A DNA stretch of 64,000 bases from Bradyrhizobium sp. DOA9 (GCF_000617845.2 NZ_DF820425.1:3957725-4021724), one strand, 5' to 3'; shown: positions 7,581 to 20,015, counted from the first letter of the stretch. Notes: generated by a model not told the origin, from the sequence alone. Translations and numbers: made by a program.

Positions 7581-8930
7581 ATGCTTGACAGGGATAAGGG
7601 GAATGCCGCTGCCGGCCACGCCGGAACGAATCCGGGGGAGGCAAAAAAGCTGAGCCGCCGCACGCTGTTGAAGGGTGCCGCAGCAATTGCGGGCGCAGCC
7701 GCAGGCTCCGACGCAATTCGCGGCTTCCCGACCATCTGGGCGCAGGAGATCAAGGATATCGAGCTGCGCCATGTCGGCGTCTCCTATTCGGTGGTGAAGG
7801 CGATCGGCGACCAGGCCGCCAAGGACCTCGGCTTCAAGGTGACGATGCAGAACCTCGACACCTCCGCGTCCATCAACCGCTTCATAAGCCAGCCTAATAC
7901 GGTCGACATCGCCGATCTCGAGGGCTGGCAGGCCAAGCTGGCGGCCAAGCGCGGCGTGATCCAGGGCATCGAGGTCAAGAAGATCAAGGAGTTCGACAAC
8001 ATCCTGCCGATCTTCACCAAAGGCGAGATCGACGGCCACAAGATCCCGCGCCAGGGCATCTCGCCCTTTGAAGCCATGTACATCGCCAAGCCCGACGCGA
8101 CCGACCTCAATGACGGCGTCACCGAATGGGCGACCTTCCTGCCGCAGGTCTACAACGCCGACTCGATCGGCTATCGCCCCGATCTCGTCGGCCACGAAGT
8201 GACCGAGTGGAAGGACCTGATCGATCCCAAGTTCAAGGGCAAGGCCGCGATCCTCGACGTGCCCGCCATCGGCATCATGGACGCTGCGCTCTGCTTCGAG
8301 AGCGCCGGCCTGATCAAGTACGGCAACAAGGGCAACATGACCAAGGAGGAGATCGACTTCACCTGCAACAAGCTGATCGAGCTGAAGAAGCAGGGCCAGT
8401 TCCGCGCGACCTGGACCACCTTCGACCAGTCGGTGCAGCTGATGGCGGCGGGCGAGGTGATCATCCAGTCGATGTGGTCGCCGGCGGTGGCCGCCGTCCG
8501 CGTCAAGGAAATTCCCTGCGTCTACGCGCCCGTCAACGTCAAGAACGGCAAGGAAGGCTATCGCGGCTGGTGCAACGGCATGGGCCTGATGAAGCACCTC
8601 TCGGGCAAGAAGCTCGATGCCGCCTACGAATATCTCAACTGGTACCTCTCGGGCTGGCAGGGCGGCTTCGTCGCGCGCTACGGCTATTACAGCCCGGTGC
8701 CCTCGACCGCGAAGAAATTCCTCACCCCGGCGGAATGGGCGTTCTGGTACGAGGGCCAGCCTGCGCCGGAGGTGGTCAACGACCCCTACGGCGTCGCGAT
8801 GGAGAAGGCCGGCACCAAGCGCGACGGCGGCTCGTTCCTCGACCGCGTCAAGAACATCTCCTGCTGGAACACGCTGATGGACGAGGCCGCCTACATGAAC
8901 AAGCGCTGGAACGACTTCAAGGTGGCCTGA
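7581..8930 (+). CDS. Tat-exported ABC transporter substrate-binding protein (PotD-like, family 1)
   Basis: A 449-residue extracellular solute-binding protein. The N-terminus has a twin-arginine signal, SRRTLLKG with the Arg pair at residues 26-27, followed by an Ala-rich hydrophobic stretch, so it is folded before export. The body resembles spermidine/putrescine or other small-cation binding proteins (for example VNVKNGKEGYRGWCNGMGL in the C-terminal half). It heads an operon with two permeases and an ATPase of the same class. GAGGGTTGCC upstream supports ATG 7581. The ligand is unproved; the linked hydroxylase and amidase genes point to a nitrogen-containing organic compound rather than only polyamines. 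Confidence 0.88.
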   Translation: MLDRDKGNAAAGHAGTNPGEAKKLSRRTLLKGAAAIAGAAAGSDAIRGFPTIWAQEIKDIELRHVGVSYSVVKAIGDQAAKDLGFKVTMQNLDTSASINRFISQPNTVDIADLEGWQAKLAAKRGVIQGIEVKKIKEFDNILPIFTKGEIDGHKIPRQGISPFEAMYIAKPDATDLNDGVTEWATFLPQVYNADSIGYRPDLVGHEVTEWKDLIDPKFKGKAAILDVPAIGIMDAALCFESAGLIKYGNKGNMTKEEIDFTCNKLIELKKQGQFRATWTTFDQSVQLMAAGEVIIQSMWSPAVAAVRVKEIPCVYAPVNVKNGKEGYRGWCNGMGLMKHLSGKKLDAAYEYLNWYLSGWQGGFVARYGYYSPVPSTAKKFLTPAEWAFWYEGQPAPEVVNDPYGVAMEKAGTKRDGGSFLDRVKNISCWNTLMDEAAYMNKRWNDFKVA

Positions 8931-8955
8931 AACCTGCTTTCCCTGACGAAAGGCG

Positions 8956-8975
8956 CCGGCGCGGCGACGCGCCGG
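8956..8975 (+). terminator. Strong intercistronic hairpin with GCGA tetraloop
   Basis: Perfect 8-bp arms CCGGCGCG and CGCGCCGG close a GCGA loop (GNRA class, unusually stable). It sits 25 bases after the binding-protein stop and 32 before the first permease start. In ABC operons such hairpins commonly shield the binding-protein message from 3' exonucleases and lower permease expression; no U-run follows, so full termination is unlikely. Confidence 0.7.
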
Positions 8976-9007
8976 TGGATGAGATCGACGTCGAGGCATT
9001 CGCTGAC

Positions 9008-9892
9008 ATGCAGCCAGCTCAAAGTCCAATTCCATCGCGATCGAATCTGGCCGGCTGGCTCTACGTCTTGCCGCTGGTCTTGGTGCTCGTGCCGTTCTTC
9101 GTGGCGCCGATCCTGGTGGTGCTGGCGGCGAGCTTCTTCGCCACCGACGGCTTTGGCGGCCTGACGCCGGGCTTCACGCTGGCGAGCTACGTCGAGGTGC
9201 TGCACTCGGCGCTGACGCTGAAGCTGTATCTGGCGACGATCAAGTTCACGGTGCTGACCTGGATCTTCACCCTGATCATCGGCTTCTTCGTTGCCTATTT
9301 CCTGGTCTTCCACGTCCGCAATCAATTGCTGGCGATCGGCCTGTTCCTGCTCTGCACCGTGCCGTTCTGGACCTCGAACATCATCCGGATGATCTCGTGG
9401 ATCCCGCTGCTCGGCAAGGAAGGCCTGATCAACCAGGCGCTGCTCGCACTCGACGTGATCCGCCAGCCGCTGGAAGTGCTGCTGTTCTCCGATCTTGCGG
9501 TGGTCATCGCCTATGTCCATCAGCTCACGATCTTCATGATCGTGCCGATCTTCAATTCCATGGCGCGGATCGACAAGAAGCTGATCGAGGCCGCGATCGA
9601 TGCCGGCGCCAGCCGTTTCGACATCATGCGCCTGATCGTGGTGCCGATGTCCAAGAGCGGCATCGCGCTCGGCACCATCTTCGTGGTTTCGATCGTGATG
9701 GGCGATTTCTTCGTGGTCAAGGTGATGTCCGGCGGCGGCTCCGCCTCCGTGGTCAGCGCCTTCTACGAGGACGTCGGCGTGCTGCAATATCCGACCGCAG
9801 CGGCAAGCGCCGTGCTGCTGACGCTGGTGCTGGTCGCGATCGTCGCGCTGATCCTGCGCACCGTCGATATCAGGCAGGAGATCACGCGATGA
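9008..9892 (+). CDS. ABC transporter permease, PotB type
   Basis: A 294-residue inner membrane permease with six predicted transmembrane segments, the first being WLYVLPLVLVLVPFFVAPIL. The cytoplasmic coupling loop (EAA motif) reads EAAIDAGASRFDIMRLIVVP. ATG 9008 is chosen; an in-frame GTG at 8975 is possible but overlaps the hairpin stem. Its last codons overlap the next permease (ATGA), so the two permeases form a coupled pair. It forms the channel for the solute bound by the 7581 protein. Confidence 0.9.
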   Translation: MQPAQSPIPSRSNLAGWLYVLPLVLVLVPFFVAPILVVLAASFFATDGFGGLTPGFTLASYVEVLHSALTLKLYLATIKFTVLTWIFTLIIGFFVAYFLVFHVRNQLLAIGLFLLCTVPFWTSNIIRMISWIPLLGKEGLINQALLALDVIRQPLEVLLFSDLAVVIAYVHQLTIFMIVPIFNSMARIDKKLIEAAIDAGASRFDIMRLIVVPMSKSGIALGTIFVVSIVMGDFFVVKVMSGGGSASVVSAFYEDVGVLQYPTAAASAVLLTLVLVAIVALILRTVDIRQEITR

Positions 9893-10785
9893 GCGCGGTT
9901 CTCGCCGACATGCCGGGGACCGTGGCGCCCGCGACGACCAAAGCCATCGCGCCGAGCAAGGGTGGCCGGCCCTGGACGTTCTATGTCCTGGCAGCGCTGT
10001 TCGTGGCTTACGTGCTCGCGCTCTACGGCCCGATGTTCTGCATCTACATCCTGTCATTCCAGGACATCCGCGGCGGCCTCGTCTTCCCGATGAAGGGCCA
10101 GTCGCTGCACTGGTTCATCGATCTCTTCACCCAGGTGCGCACCGGCGATGTCAAGGGCTCGTTCGACCGCTCCATCAAGCTCGCCGTCATCGTCACCATC
10201 ATCACGGTGGTGGTGTCGTTTCTCGCCGGGCTCGGTTTTCGCAAGCGCTTTCGCGGCGACACGTTCGTCTTCTACATGATGATCGGCAGCCTGGTCGCGC
10301 CCGGCCTGGTGCTCGGCCTCGGTACGGGCCTGTTGTTCCAGGCGCTCGGGCTGAATGCCAGCTGGTACACCTCGGCGCTGGGCGCGCAGCTGTCCTGGAC
10401 GCTGCCGTTCGGCGTGCTGGTGATGTTCGCGGTGATGTCGCGCTTCAACCATGCGTGGGAGGAGGCGGCTTACGATCTCGGCGCCAGCCGCTGGCAATCG
10501 ATCTGGCTGGTGATGATCCCGGTCCTGGCCCCCGGCCTCGTCGCGGTCGCGCTGTTCGGTTTCACGCTGTCCTATGACGAGTTCGCACGCAGCCTGCAGA
10601 CCGCGGGCTCGCTGAACACCCTGCCGCTGGAAATCTGGAGCATGACGCTGAACGTCACATCGCCCTCGCTCTACGCGCTGGGCACGGTGACCACCATCGT
10701 CTCCTTCGTCGTGATCGGTGCCAGCCTCGGCACCATCGTGCTGATCCAGAAGAAGCGCGGCAGCCGGGCAAAGGGACAAGAATGA
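9889..10785 (+). CDS. ABC transporter permease, PotC type
   Basis: The second permease (298 residues) of the polyamine-type system. It has a 30-residue cytoplasmic leader, then six transmembrane segments; the EAA coupling loop reads EEAAYDLGASRWQSIWLVMI. The start overlaps the previous stop by ATGA and its stop overlaps the ATPase start the same way, so stoichiometry is set by translational coupling. Confidence 0.9.
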   Translation: MSAVLADMPGTVAPATTKAIAPSKGGRPWTFYVLAALFVAYVLALYGPMFCIYILSFQDIRGGLVFPMKGQSLHWFIDLFTQVRTGDVKGSFDRSIKLAVIVTIITVVVSFLAGLGFRKRFRGDTFVFYMMIGSLVAPGLVLGLGTGLLFQALGLNASWYTSALGAQLSWTLPFGVLVMFAVMSRFNHAWEEAAYDLGASRWQSIWLVMIPVLAPGLVAVALFGFTLSYDEFARSLQTAGSLNTLPLEIWSMTLNVTSPSLYALGTVTTIVSFVVIGASLGTIVLIQKKRGSRAKGQE

Positions 10786-11888
10786 AGAACGATCGCGGCG
10801 ATATCGAGCTGGCAGGCGTCTGCAAGAGTTTTGACGGCGTGACCAATGTGGTCGACGGCGTCAATCTCAAGATCGCCGATGGGGCCTATTGCTGCTTCAT
10901 CGGCCCCTCCGGCTGCGGCAAGACCACGATCCTGCGCATGATCGCCGGCCATGACGACCCGACCGCGGGCGAGATCGTGATCGGCGGACAGAACGTCGTC
11001 GGGCTCGCGCCGGTGCAGCGCCGCACCGCGATGATGTTCCAGTCCTACGCGCTGTTTCCGCATCTGACGGTCCGGGAGAACATCGCCTTTGCGCTGCGCG
11101 TGCGCGGCCAGTCCAAGGCGGATCGTTTGCGCGCAGCCGATGCCATGATCGAAAAGGTCCGGCTGACGAGCTTCGCCGACCGCCTGCCGGCCCAGTTGTC
11201 CGGCGGCCAGCAGCAGCGCGTGGCGCTGGCGCGCGCGGCGATCACCGAGCCGCGCGTGCTGCTGCTCGACGAGCCGCTGTCGGCGCTCGACGAGCAGCTC
11301 CGCGTCCAGATGCGCCAGGAGCTCAGGCGGATGCAGCAGGAGCTCGGCATCACCTTCATTCACGTCACCCACACCCAGCTCGAGGCGATCGCGCTTGCGG
11401 ATCTCGTCGTGGTGATGGAGCAGGGCAGGATCAAGCAGGCGGGCGCAGCGCGCGAGGTCTATGCCCATCCGCACGACCGCTATGTCGCCGAGTTCATGGG
11501 CGGCCAGAACGTGCTGTCGGGCCGAGTGGAGAAGGTCAATGGTGCGAGCTTCACGCTCGCGCAGGCGGCTCCCTCGGGCATCGAGGTGCCGCTTCAGGCC
11601 CGCCCGACCGTCAGCGTCGGCGACAAGGTCGATATCGCCGTGCGGCGCGACGACGTCGCGCTGGTGAGGCCCGGCAGGGAGCTGCCGCCGGGCTGCACCG
11701 CGTCGCTGCCGAGCCGGGTGCTCGCCATCGAATACCAGGGCTATTTCGTCAAGGTCATGCTCGACACCGTGCCGGACGACGAGTTCGTCGCCTATGTGCC
11801 GGAAAAGACCTTCTTTGCAGATCCCTTCACCGTCGGCGATGTCGTGATGGCCACGTGGGCCACCGGCAGCGCACTTCCACTCGCCTGA
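10782..11888 (+). CDS. ABC transporter ATP-binding protein, PotA type
   Basis: A 368-residue ATPase with Walker A GPSGCGKTT, signature LSGGQQQRVALARA, Walker B LLLDEPLSALD and the switch histidine in FIHVTH. After residue 240 comes the C-terminal TOBE regulatory domain usual for PotA/FbpC-type ATPases. It closes the transporter set; the hydroxylase small-subunit gene starts 21 bases downstream, so transport and catabolism are probably co-transcribed. Confidence 0.92.
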   Translation: MKNDRGDIELAGVCKSFDGVTNVVDGVNLKIADGAYCCFIGPSGCGKTTILRMIAGHDDPTAGEIVIGGQNVVGLAPVQRRTAMMFQSYALFPHLTVRENIAFALRVRGQSKADRLRAADAMIEKVRLTSFADRLPAQLSGGQQQRVALARAAITEPRVLLLDEPLSALDEQLRVQMRQELRRMQQELGITFIHVTHTQLEAIALADLVVVMEQGRIKQAGAAREVYAHPHDRYVAEFMGGQNVLSGRVEKVNGASFTLAQAAPSGIEVPLQARPTVSVGDKVDIAVRRDDVALVRPGRELPPGCTASLPSRVLAIEYQGYFVKVMLDTVPDDEFVAYVPEKTFFADPFTVGDVVMATWATGSALPLA

Positions 11889-11909
11889 AGACCCGCCGCG
11901 CACAGGAGC

Positions 11910-12401
<492 letters not shown>

Positions 12402-12403
12402 CC

Positions 12404-14791
<2,388 letters not shown>

Positions 14792-14802
14792 GGAGGATAA
14801 CA

Positions 14803-15600
14803 ATGAAACCGTTTGCCTATCACCAGCCGGACCAGATCCCCGATGCGGCCAAGCTCCTGACTTCGATCGAGGACAGCAAGCTCGTCGCCGGCGGCATGAC
14901 GCTGATCCCGACGCTGAAGCAGCGGCTGGCCAGTCCATCCGCGCTGGTCGATCTGTCGAAGCTCGGAAACCTCAAGGGCATCACCGACGACGGCGCCACC
15001 ATCACCATCGGCGCCATGACGCCGCATGCGGTGGTGGCTGCCTCGAAGCTGGTGCAGACAAAGATCCCAGGGCTCGCAGCGCTGGCCTCGATGATCGGCG
15101 ATCCCGCCGTGCGCAGTCGCGGCACCATCGGCGGCTCGGTCGCCAATAATGATCCGGCCGCGGATTATCCCGCCGGCGTGCTCGGCTTGGGGGCCACCGT
15201 CATCACCAGCAAACGCGAGATCGCGGCGGACGAGTTCTTCCTCGGCCTGTTCGAGACCGCGCTCGATCCCAGCGAGATCGTCACCGCGATCCGCTTCCCC
15301 GTGCCGGTCAAAGCGGGGTACGCGAAGTTCAAGGCCCCCGCGTCGCGTTACGCTCTGGTCGGCGTGTTCGTCGCGAAATTCGCCGACGGCGTTCGCGTCG
15401 CGGTCACTGGTGCCGGGCCCGGCGTGTTCCGCGTGCCGCCGATGGAGGCGGCGCTGTCGGGCAATTTCGATCCGTCCGCGATCGCGGCGATCAAGATCGA
15501 CACCGACGGCCTCACCTCCGACATCCATGCCGAAGCCGATTACCGTGCGCATCTCGTCACGGTCATGGCCAAACGCGCCGTCGAAGCGGCGCTCAGCTAA
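14803..15600 (+). CDS. Xanthine dehydrogenase-family hydroxylase, FAD-binding medium subunit (CoxM-like)
   Basis: A 265-residue flavin subunit with the two family FAD signatures AGGMTLIPTLKQR (about residue 30) and TIGGSVANNDPAADYPA (about 108-124). It accepts electrons from the iron-sulfur subunit. GGGAGGATAAC directly upstream fixes ATG 14803. It is slightly short compared with the typical 280-290 residues, but both flavin motifs and the C-terminal domain are present. Confidence 0.93.
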   Translation: MKPFAYHQPDQIPDAAKLLTSIEDSKLVAGGMTLIPTLKQRLASPSALVDLSKLGNLKGITDDGATITIGAMTPHAVVAASKLVQTKIPGLAALASMIGDPAVRSRGTIGGSVANNDPAADYPAGVLGLGATVITSKREIAADEFFLGLFETALDPSEIVTAIRFPVPVKAGYAKFKAPASRYALVGVFVAKFADGVRVAVTGAGPGVFRVPPMEAALSGNFDPSAIAAIKIDTDGLTSDIHAEADYRAHLVTVMAKRAVEAALS

Positions 15601-15614
15601 CTCTCTTAGGGTTC

Positions 15615-17114
15615 ATGATGACTGATGGTTCCGGCCGAACGGCCTTCCCGCCGGCGCCGACTGGCCTTGGCGCGCTCTCTGCAACCGAGATCGTGGCCGG
15701 CTATCGGCGCAAGGCATTCACGCCGCGCGATGTCGTCGACGACACCATCGCCGCGCTGGAGGCGACGAACGAAGCCTGCAACGCAATCGTGACCCCGATG
15801 TACGAGCAGGCGAGGGCGGAGGCCGATCGTCTCACCAAGGAGATGCGCGCGGGCGAAGTCATGGGTCCGCTGGCCGGCGTGCCCGTCACGATCAAGGATC
15901 TCGTCTTCGTCGCAGGGGTGCCTGCCTATGCCGGCTCGCCCATGAATACGGCGTTCGTGCCCGAGGTCGATGCCGCCGTGGTGTCCGCGTTAAAAGCATC
16001 CGGCGCCATCATCACCTGCAAGACCACGACCTGCGAGTCCGGCTACAAGCTCACGGCGGACAGCCCGGTCACCGGCACCACGCGCAATCCCTGGAATCCC
16101 GGCCGCACCAGCGGCGGATCGAGCGGCGGCGCGGCGGCCGGCGTTGCCGCCGGCTGCGGCCCGATCGCGATCGGCACCGACGGCGTCGGCTCGATCCGCG
16201 TGCCGTCGTCGTTCTGCGGCGTGTTCGGCCTCAAGCCGACCTTCGGTCTCGTCCCGCGCTCGCCCGGCTTCTCGCCGCCGTCCTGGGCTTCGCTTGCGCA
16301 TACCGGGCCGATCACACGTACGGTCGCAGACGCTGCGCTGACGCTGGAGATCATCGCTGCTTACGACATGCGCGATGCCGCAAGCCTTCCCGTGCCGTCC
16401 CGCCGCTTCGATATCGACGCCGCAGCGCTGAACGGCATTCGCATCGCCGCCAGCGTCGATCTCGGTTATGCCGCCGTCAGTCCCGACGTGACGGCCGCAT
16501 TCGGCAGGGCGCTCGCCATTCTCGATTCCTGCGGAGCGCAGGTCACCATGGAGGGCCCCACGCTCGATCCCGGCATTCTGGAGCATACGCTGAAGCCGAT
16601 CGCCTTCACCGAGCAGGCGGCGGCCGTCGCGGGCAAGAGCGCGGCCGATCTCGCCGGCTCCGAGGCCGCCTATCGCGATGTCGTCGGCGTCGGGCGGCGC
16701 TACAGCGGCACGGACTATATCGAAGCGGGCTATCGCCGCGGGCAGGCGCGCAACGCCTTCGTCAAGCTGTTCGAGCGCGTCGATGCGCTGGTGACGCCGA
16801 CCGTCGCGGTGACCGCGTTCGAAGCCGGCCAGATCGGCGTCGGCACGATCGACGGCCGCGAGGTCGACCCGCATCTCGGCTGGTCGCCCTTCACCTGGCC
16901 GATCAATCTCGCCGGCCTTCCGGCCGCGACGCTGCCGTGCGGCTTCGACCGCGACGGAATGCCGATCGGGCTGCAGATCGTCGCGCCCTGGCTCGACGAG
17001 CCCACCATCTTCCGCATCGCCGCCGCCTTCGAAGCGGCACAACCCTGGGCAAAGTTCTGGCCGCAACTGGCGTTGCGCGAGCAGAGCCTTGGCGTTCGTC
17101 AGGGCGTGAGATAA
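15615..17114 (+). CDS. Amidase signature-family hydrolase
   Basis: A 499-residue amidase of the Ser-cisSer-Lys family. The lysine is Lys94 (VTIKD), the cis-serine lies in SGGSSGG (169-170), and the nucleophile is Ser193 in TDGVGSIRVP. The glycine-serine loop and overall length fit the family. It follows the hydroxylase by 14 bases and probably acts last in the pathway, freeing ammonia or an amine from an oxidised intermediate. The start has two consecutive ATG codons (15615 and 15618). The substrate is not predictable; some relatives act on GatA-like tRNA substrates, but no gatB or gatC is nearby. Confidence 0.9.
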   Translation: MMTDGSGRTAFPPAPTGLGALSATEIVAGYRRKAFTPRDVVDDTIAALEATNEACNAIVTPMYEQARAEADRLTKEMRAGEVMGPLAGVPVTIKDLVFVAGVPAYAGSPMNTAFVPEVDAAVVSALKASGAIITCKTTTCESGYKLTADSPVTGTTRNPWNPGRTSGGSSGGAAAGVAAGCGPIAIGTDGVGSIRVPSSFCGVFGLKPTFGLVPRSPGFSPPSWASLAHTGPITRTVADAALTLEIIAAYDMRDAASLPVPSRRFDIDAAALNGIRIAASVDLGYAAVSPDVTAAFGRALAILDSCGAQVTMEGPTLDPGILEHTLKPIAFTEQAAAVAGKSAADLAGSEAAYRDVVGVGRRYSGTDYIEAGYRRGQARNAFVKLFERVDALVTPTVAVTAFEAGQIGVGTIDGREVDPHLGWSPFTWPINLAGLPAATLPCGFDRDGMPIGLQIVAPWLDEPTIFRIAAAFEAAQPWAKFWPQLALREQSLGVRQGVR

Positions 17115-17155
17115 CGGTGCCGGCGCAGGTAGCTGACGAGAAATCTTGTGAGCAT

Positions 17156-17452
17156 CTACGCAGCGGACTCAATATTCACCAAGACTTCTCCGGCGATGAT
17201 TTCGGGATCCCCAAGATCAAGGTCGTGCATGCTTGCTTGAATGAACCCCATCACCTTCGCGTTCGCCGCATTGGCGCTTTCGCGGTCCTCGAATATCGTC
17301 ACGGCGACACCAACGCCTTCGCCTCCGTCCAACACATAATATGACTTGAAACCGGGCGACTCTCTCAGGATCTGACCGACGCCGCTTTTGGCGCGGCGGG
17401 CAGCATCCGCGACTGAACGAACCTTGGTGTACTTCCGAATGAGTATGAACAT
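17156..17452 (-). CDS. Small ABM/dimeric alpha-beta barrel-like protein
   Basis: A 98-residue protein beginning MFILIRKYTKV. The pattern of a short strand, helix with repeated Ala, then ESPGFKSYYVLDGGEG resembles antibiotic-biosynthesis-monooxygenase-like dimeric barrels. The preceding 11 codons (from GTG/ATG-like start at 17485) are charged and look non-coding. It converges on the amidase gene. Function unknown; many relatives are small auxiliary proteins of catabolic clusters. Confidence 0.65.
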   Translation of the reverse strand: MFILIRKYTKVRSVADAARRAKSGVGQILRESPGFKSYYVLDGGEGVGVAVTIFEDRESANAANAKVMGFIQASMHDLDLGDPEIIAGEVLVNIESAA

Positions 17453-17578
17453 CAGGCCACCCTTGCGTCTCGGTTCCTGCGCCACGCATCAAAGCATACC
17501 GGGCCGGTGCTGGACTAGGGCGTACTTATGAACCGGATCAAGAACGAAGCTCATTTTTGACCACCTCTGCGATACACT

Positions 17579-18478
17579 TCAGGAAAGCTCAATCGGCGCG
17601 CCGCGGCCGCTCAGCTCTTCGTCGAGCCGCAGATAATGCGCGAGATAATCGTGCAGCGCGGTTGCCGCTTTCGAGGTCGCGCCGCTCGACTTGTAGAGCA
17701 GGAGCTCGATCTTCGGCAGCGGGGGCAGGCCTTCGTTCGGCCCGATCTCGCGCATCGCCGGCACCAGCGCGCTGCGGCCGAGCACGGTGACGGCCATGCC
17801 GGCGAAGGCCGCGGCCTGCAGGCCGCCGACGCTTTCGCTGACGCAGGCGATGCGCCAGCGCAAGTTCGCGCGCTCCAGGGTGTCGATGGCGTAGTCGCGA
17901 TAGATGTTGCCGGGCGGCAGGAGCGCCAGCGGAATCGGACGCTCCTGATGCGCGGCGGACTGCTCGCCGGTCATCCACACCAATTGCTCGCGCCGCACCA
18001 CCTGGCCGCCGGTGAAATCGTTCATGCGGGTGACGAGCGCGATATCGACGTCGCCGCGCTTGACCAGGCCGACCAGCGGCGTCGACAGGGCGCAGTTGAG
18101 CTCGACCTGCACGCGCGGGAAGGATTTTCGGAACACGCTGAGGATCGAGGGCAGCATGAACGCCGCATAGAGGTCGGGCGTGCCGAGCACGACCTGGCCC
18201 TCGATCTCCTGCGACGCCAATTGCGAGATCAGCTCGTCATGCAACCGCAGGATGGATTTGGCGTAGGTGAGAACGGTGGTGCCGTCGTCGGTCAGCGTCA
18301 GCCTGCGGCCGCCATGCTCGAACAATTGCTTGCCGGTCAATTCCTCCAGCCGCTGCAATTGCAGCGTGATCGCCGGCTGGGTGCGGCCCAGCCGGCGCGC
18401 GGTCTCGGTGATGCTGCCGGTCTCGACCACCGAGATCAGCGACCGGAGCATGCGGATGTCGAGGCTGATGAGGTTCAT
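17579..18478 (-). CDS. LysR-family transcriptional regulator
   Basis: A 299-residue LysR regulator. Residues 1-62 are the winged helix domain (SITETARRLGRTQPAITLQL), followed by the linker helix and the effector domain (GQVVLGTPD onward). It lies 3' of the minus-strand catabolic arm, separated by about 190 bases from the binding protein gene. It may control that arm or the adjacent transport gene. The inducer is not evident. Confidence 0.92.
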   Translation of the reverse strand: MNLISLDIRMLRSLISVVETGSITETARRLGRTQPAITLQLQRLEELTGKQLFEHGGRRLTLTDDGTTVLTYAKSILRLHDELISQLASQEIEGQVVLGTPDLYAAFMLPSILSVFRKSFPRVQVELNCALSTPLVGLVKRGDVDIALVTRMNDFTGGQVVRREQLVWMTGEQSAAHQERPIPLALLPPGNIYRDYAIDTLERANLRWRIACVSESVGGLQAAAFAGMAVTVLGRSALVPAMREIGPNEGLPPLPKIELLLYKSSGATSKAATALHDYLAHYLRLDEELSGRGAPIELS

Positions 18479-18670
18479 GCGGCGTCCATGTCGCCCAGAA
18501 TTTATGCAAGTTCCGTGCTACCGGCCGCCAAGCGGCAGTGCCCGGCGTTGCGTTCTGAACGCGCATCCCGGTCGGAGTGCATATGTGTGTGCACCTGGTC
18601 CCGCTCTAGTCCCTCGTAAGTGTGTGATAACTCCTTGGAATATCGGTGCTATCGAGGCGGTGCTCAGCTG

Positions 18671-19507
18671 TCAGTTGGTCGGCCCATCGCCACGGATCGC
18701 GAATGTCGTCGCCTTCAGCTTGGTCATGCCGAACTTGTCGAACAGCTTGTCATAGGTGCCATCAGTGCGGATCGAGGTGAGAGCGTCGGCGACGGCCTGG
18801 GCGAGCAGCTTGTCGCGGAAGGCGAAGGTGATGTCGGTGCCCGCGATGTCGCGAACCCAGATCTTGGCGATGCCCTTTTGCTCCAGCGAGTTTGCGGTCT
18901 CGTTGATGTTGAGCGCGGCCTCAAGCTGTCCGGCGCGCAGCGCCGCGGAGGTGGCGGTGACGGTGGTGAAGGTACGCAGCTCGACCGGCTTGAGGCCCTT
19001 GGCTTCCATCGCCGTGCTGAACTCGCGCGCCTTGCGCTCGGTGTAGGTCGCCGATTCCACACCGACCACGCGGCCGGCGAGGTCCTCGAATTTCTCCAGC
19101 TTCAGGGTGGAGGAGGGGTCGGTGTAGATGCTGATCGCCTGCTGGGCATAAGGCACGAGGTAGAGCATCTTGGAGCGCTCCTCGGTCCAGAACAGGCCGG
19201 TGTTGATGGCATCGAAGCGGCCGGAGCGCAGCGCCGGGATCATCGGCGGGAAGTCCATGCGCAGGAACACCGGCTCGACGCAGATGCGCTTGGCGATCTC
19301 GCGGGCGAGCTCGACGTTGAGGCCCTGCAGCTCGCCCTTGTCGTCGACGAATTGCTGCGGCGGCAGCGTCGGGTTGATCGACATCTGCCATTTCGGCGCC
19401 TCGATCAGGCTCGAGGCCGGCACTTTCGGCGTGCAGGTCTGCGCACCGGCGGCCTGCGTCAGGCCGGCCAGAAGGACGAGGGCGGAGAGAGTCTTGGGAA
19501 ATCGCAT
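18671..19507 (-). CDS. Polar amino acid-type ABC substrate-binding protein (first of two paralogs)
   Basis: A 278-residue periplasmic binding protein of the bacterial extracellular family 3, with a Sec signal (ALVLLAGLTQAAGA). ATG 19507 follows CAGGAGTACC. It is a clear paralog of the protein at 31017-31853: both share SINPT, PPQQFVD, LQGLNVEL, RMDFP and NTG(L/M)FWTEERSK. No permease or ATPase is adjacent, so it may share the transporter at 31873-33392. It is the last gene of a minus-strand set running from the LacI-type gene. Confidence 0.9.
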   Translation of the reverse strand: MRFPKTLSALVLLAGLTQAAGAQTCTPKVPASSLIEAPKWQMSINPTLPPQQFVDDKGELQGLNVELAREIAKRICVEPVFLRMDFPPMIPALRSGRFDAINTGLFWTEERSKMLYLVPYAQQAISIYTDPSSTLKLEKFEDLAGRVVGVESATYTERKAREFSTAMEAKGLKPVELRTFTTVTATSAALRAGQLEAALNINETANSLEQKGIAKIWVRDIAGTDITFAFRDKLLAQAVADALTSIRTDGTYDKLFDKFGMTKLKATTFAIRGDGPTN

Positions 19508-19520
19508 CAAGGTACTCCTG

Positions 19521-20006
19521 TCAAATGGTGGGTGGCAGTTGATCGGCTTGCCGGGTCAGGATCAGCGAGATGTGGCGCGCCGCGGTCACCACCTCGTCGC
19601 GCTGGTTGAGGAGGTCGAGCGTCTCGACGACGATGCCGCGCGCGGGGTTTTTGGTCGGCCGTTTCTCGACGAAGCGGAAGCGCACCCGCAAGCGATCGCC
19701 CGCGACGATGGGGCCTTTGAACTTCACCTCGTCCCAGCCGAGCGAGGCGACCGAGGTCTCCTCGTACAGCTTCAGCTCCGACTTCAGCCCTTCCATCAGC
19801 GACAGGCCGTAAAGGCCATGGCCGATCACCGCGGGGAAGCCGCGCGAGCGCGCATAGGCGCCATCGACATGGAGCGGATGATGGTCGCGGGTGACGTCGG
19901 CGAAGGCCGCGATGTCGGCTTCCGTCACGGTGTGCATGGCGGTCTCGAACTCCGCGCCGAGCGCGATGTCCTCGTAACGGAGATTGATCGGGGCGCTCGT
20001 GTCCAT
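19521..20006 (-). CDS. MaoC-like (R)-specific enoyl-CoA hydratase
   Basis: A 161-residue hot-dog fold protein with the hydratase motif ADVTRDHHPLHVD, where the Asp and His are the catalytic dyad, then GHGLYGLSLMEGL. It probably hydrates an enoyl-CoA made by the acyl-CoA dehydrogenase encoded upstream. Genes are spaced by only 9-14 bases. Confidence 0.88.
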   Translation of the reverse strand: MDTSAPINLRYEDIALGAEFETAMHTVTEADIAAFADVTRDHHPLHVDGAYARSRGFPAVIGHGLYGLSLMEGLKSELKLYEETSVASLGWDEVKFKGPIVAGDRLRVRFRFVEKRPTKNPARGIVVETLDLLNQRDEVVTAARHISLILTRQADQLPPTI

Positions 20007-20015
20007 GCTGGTCCC

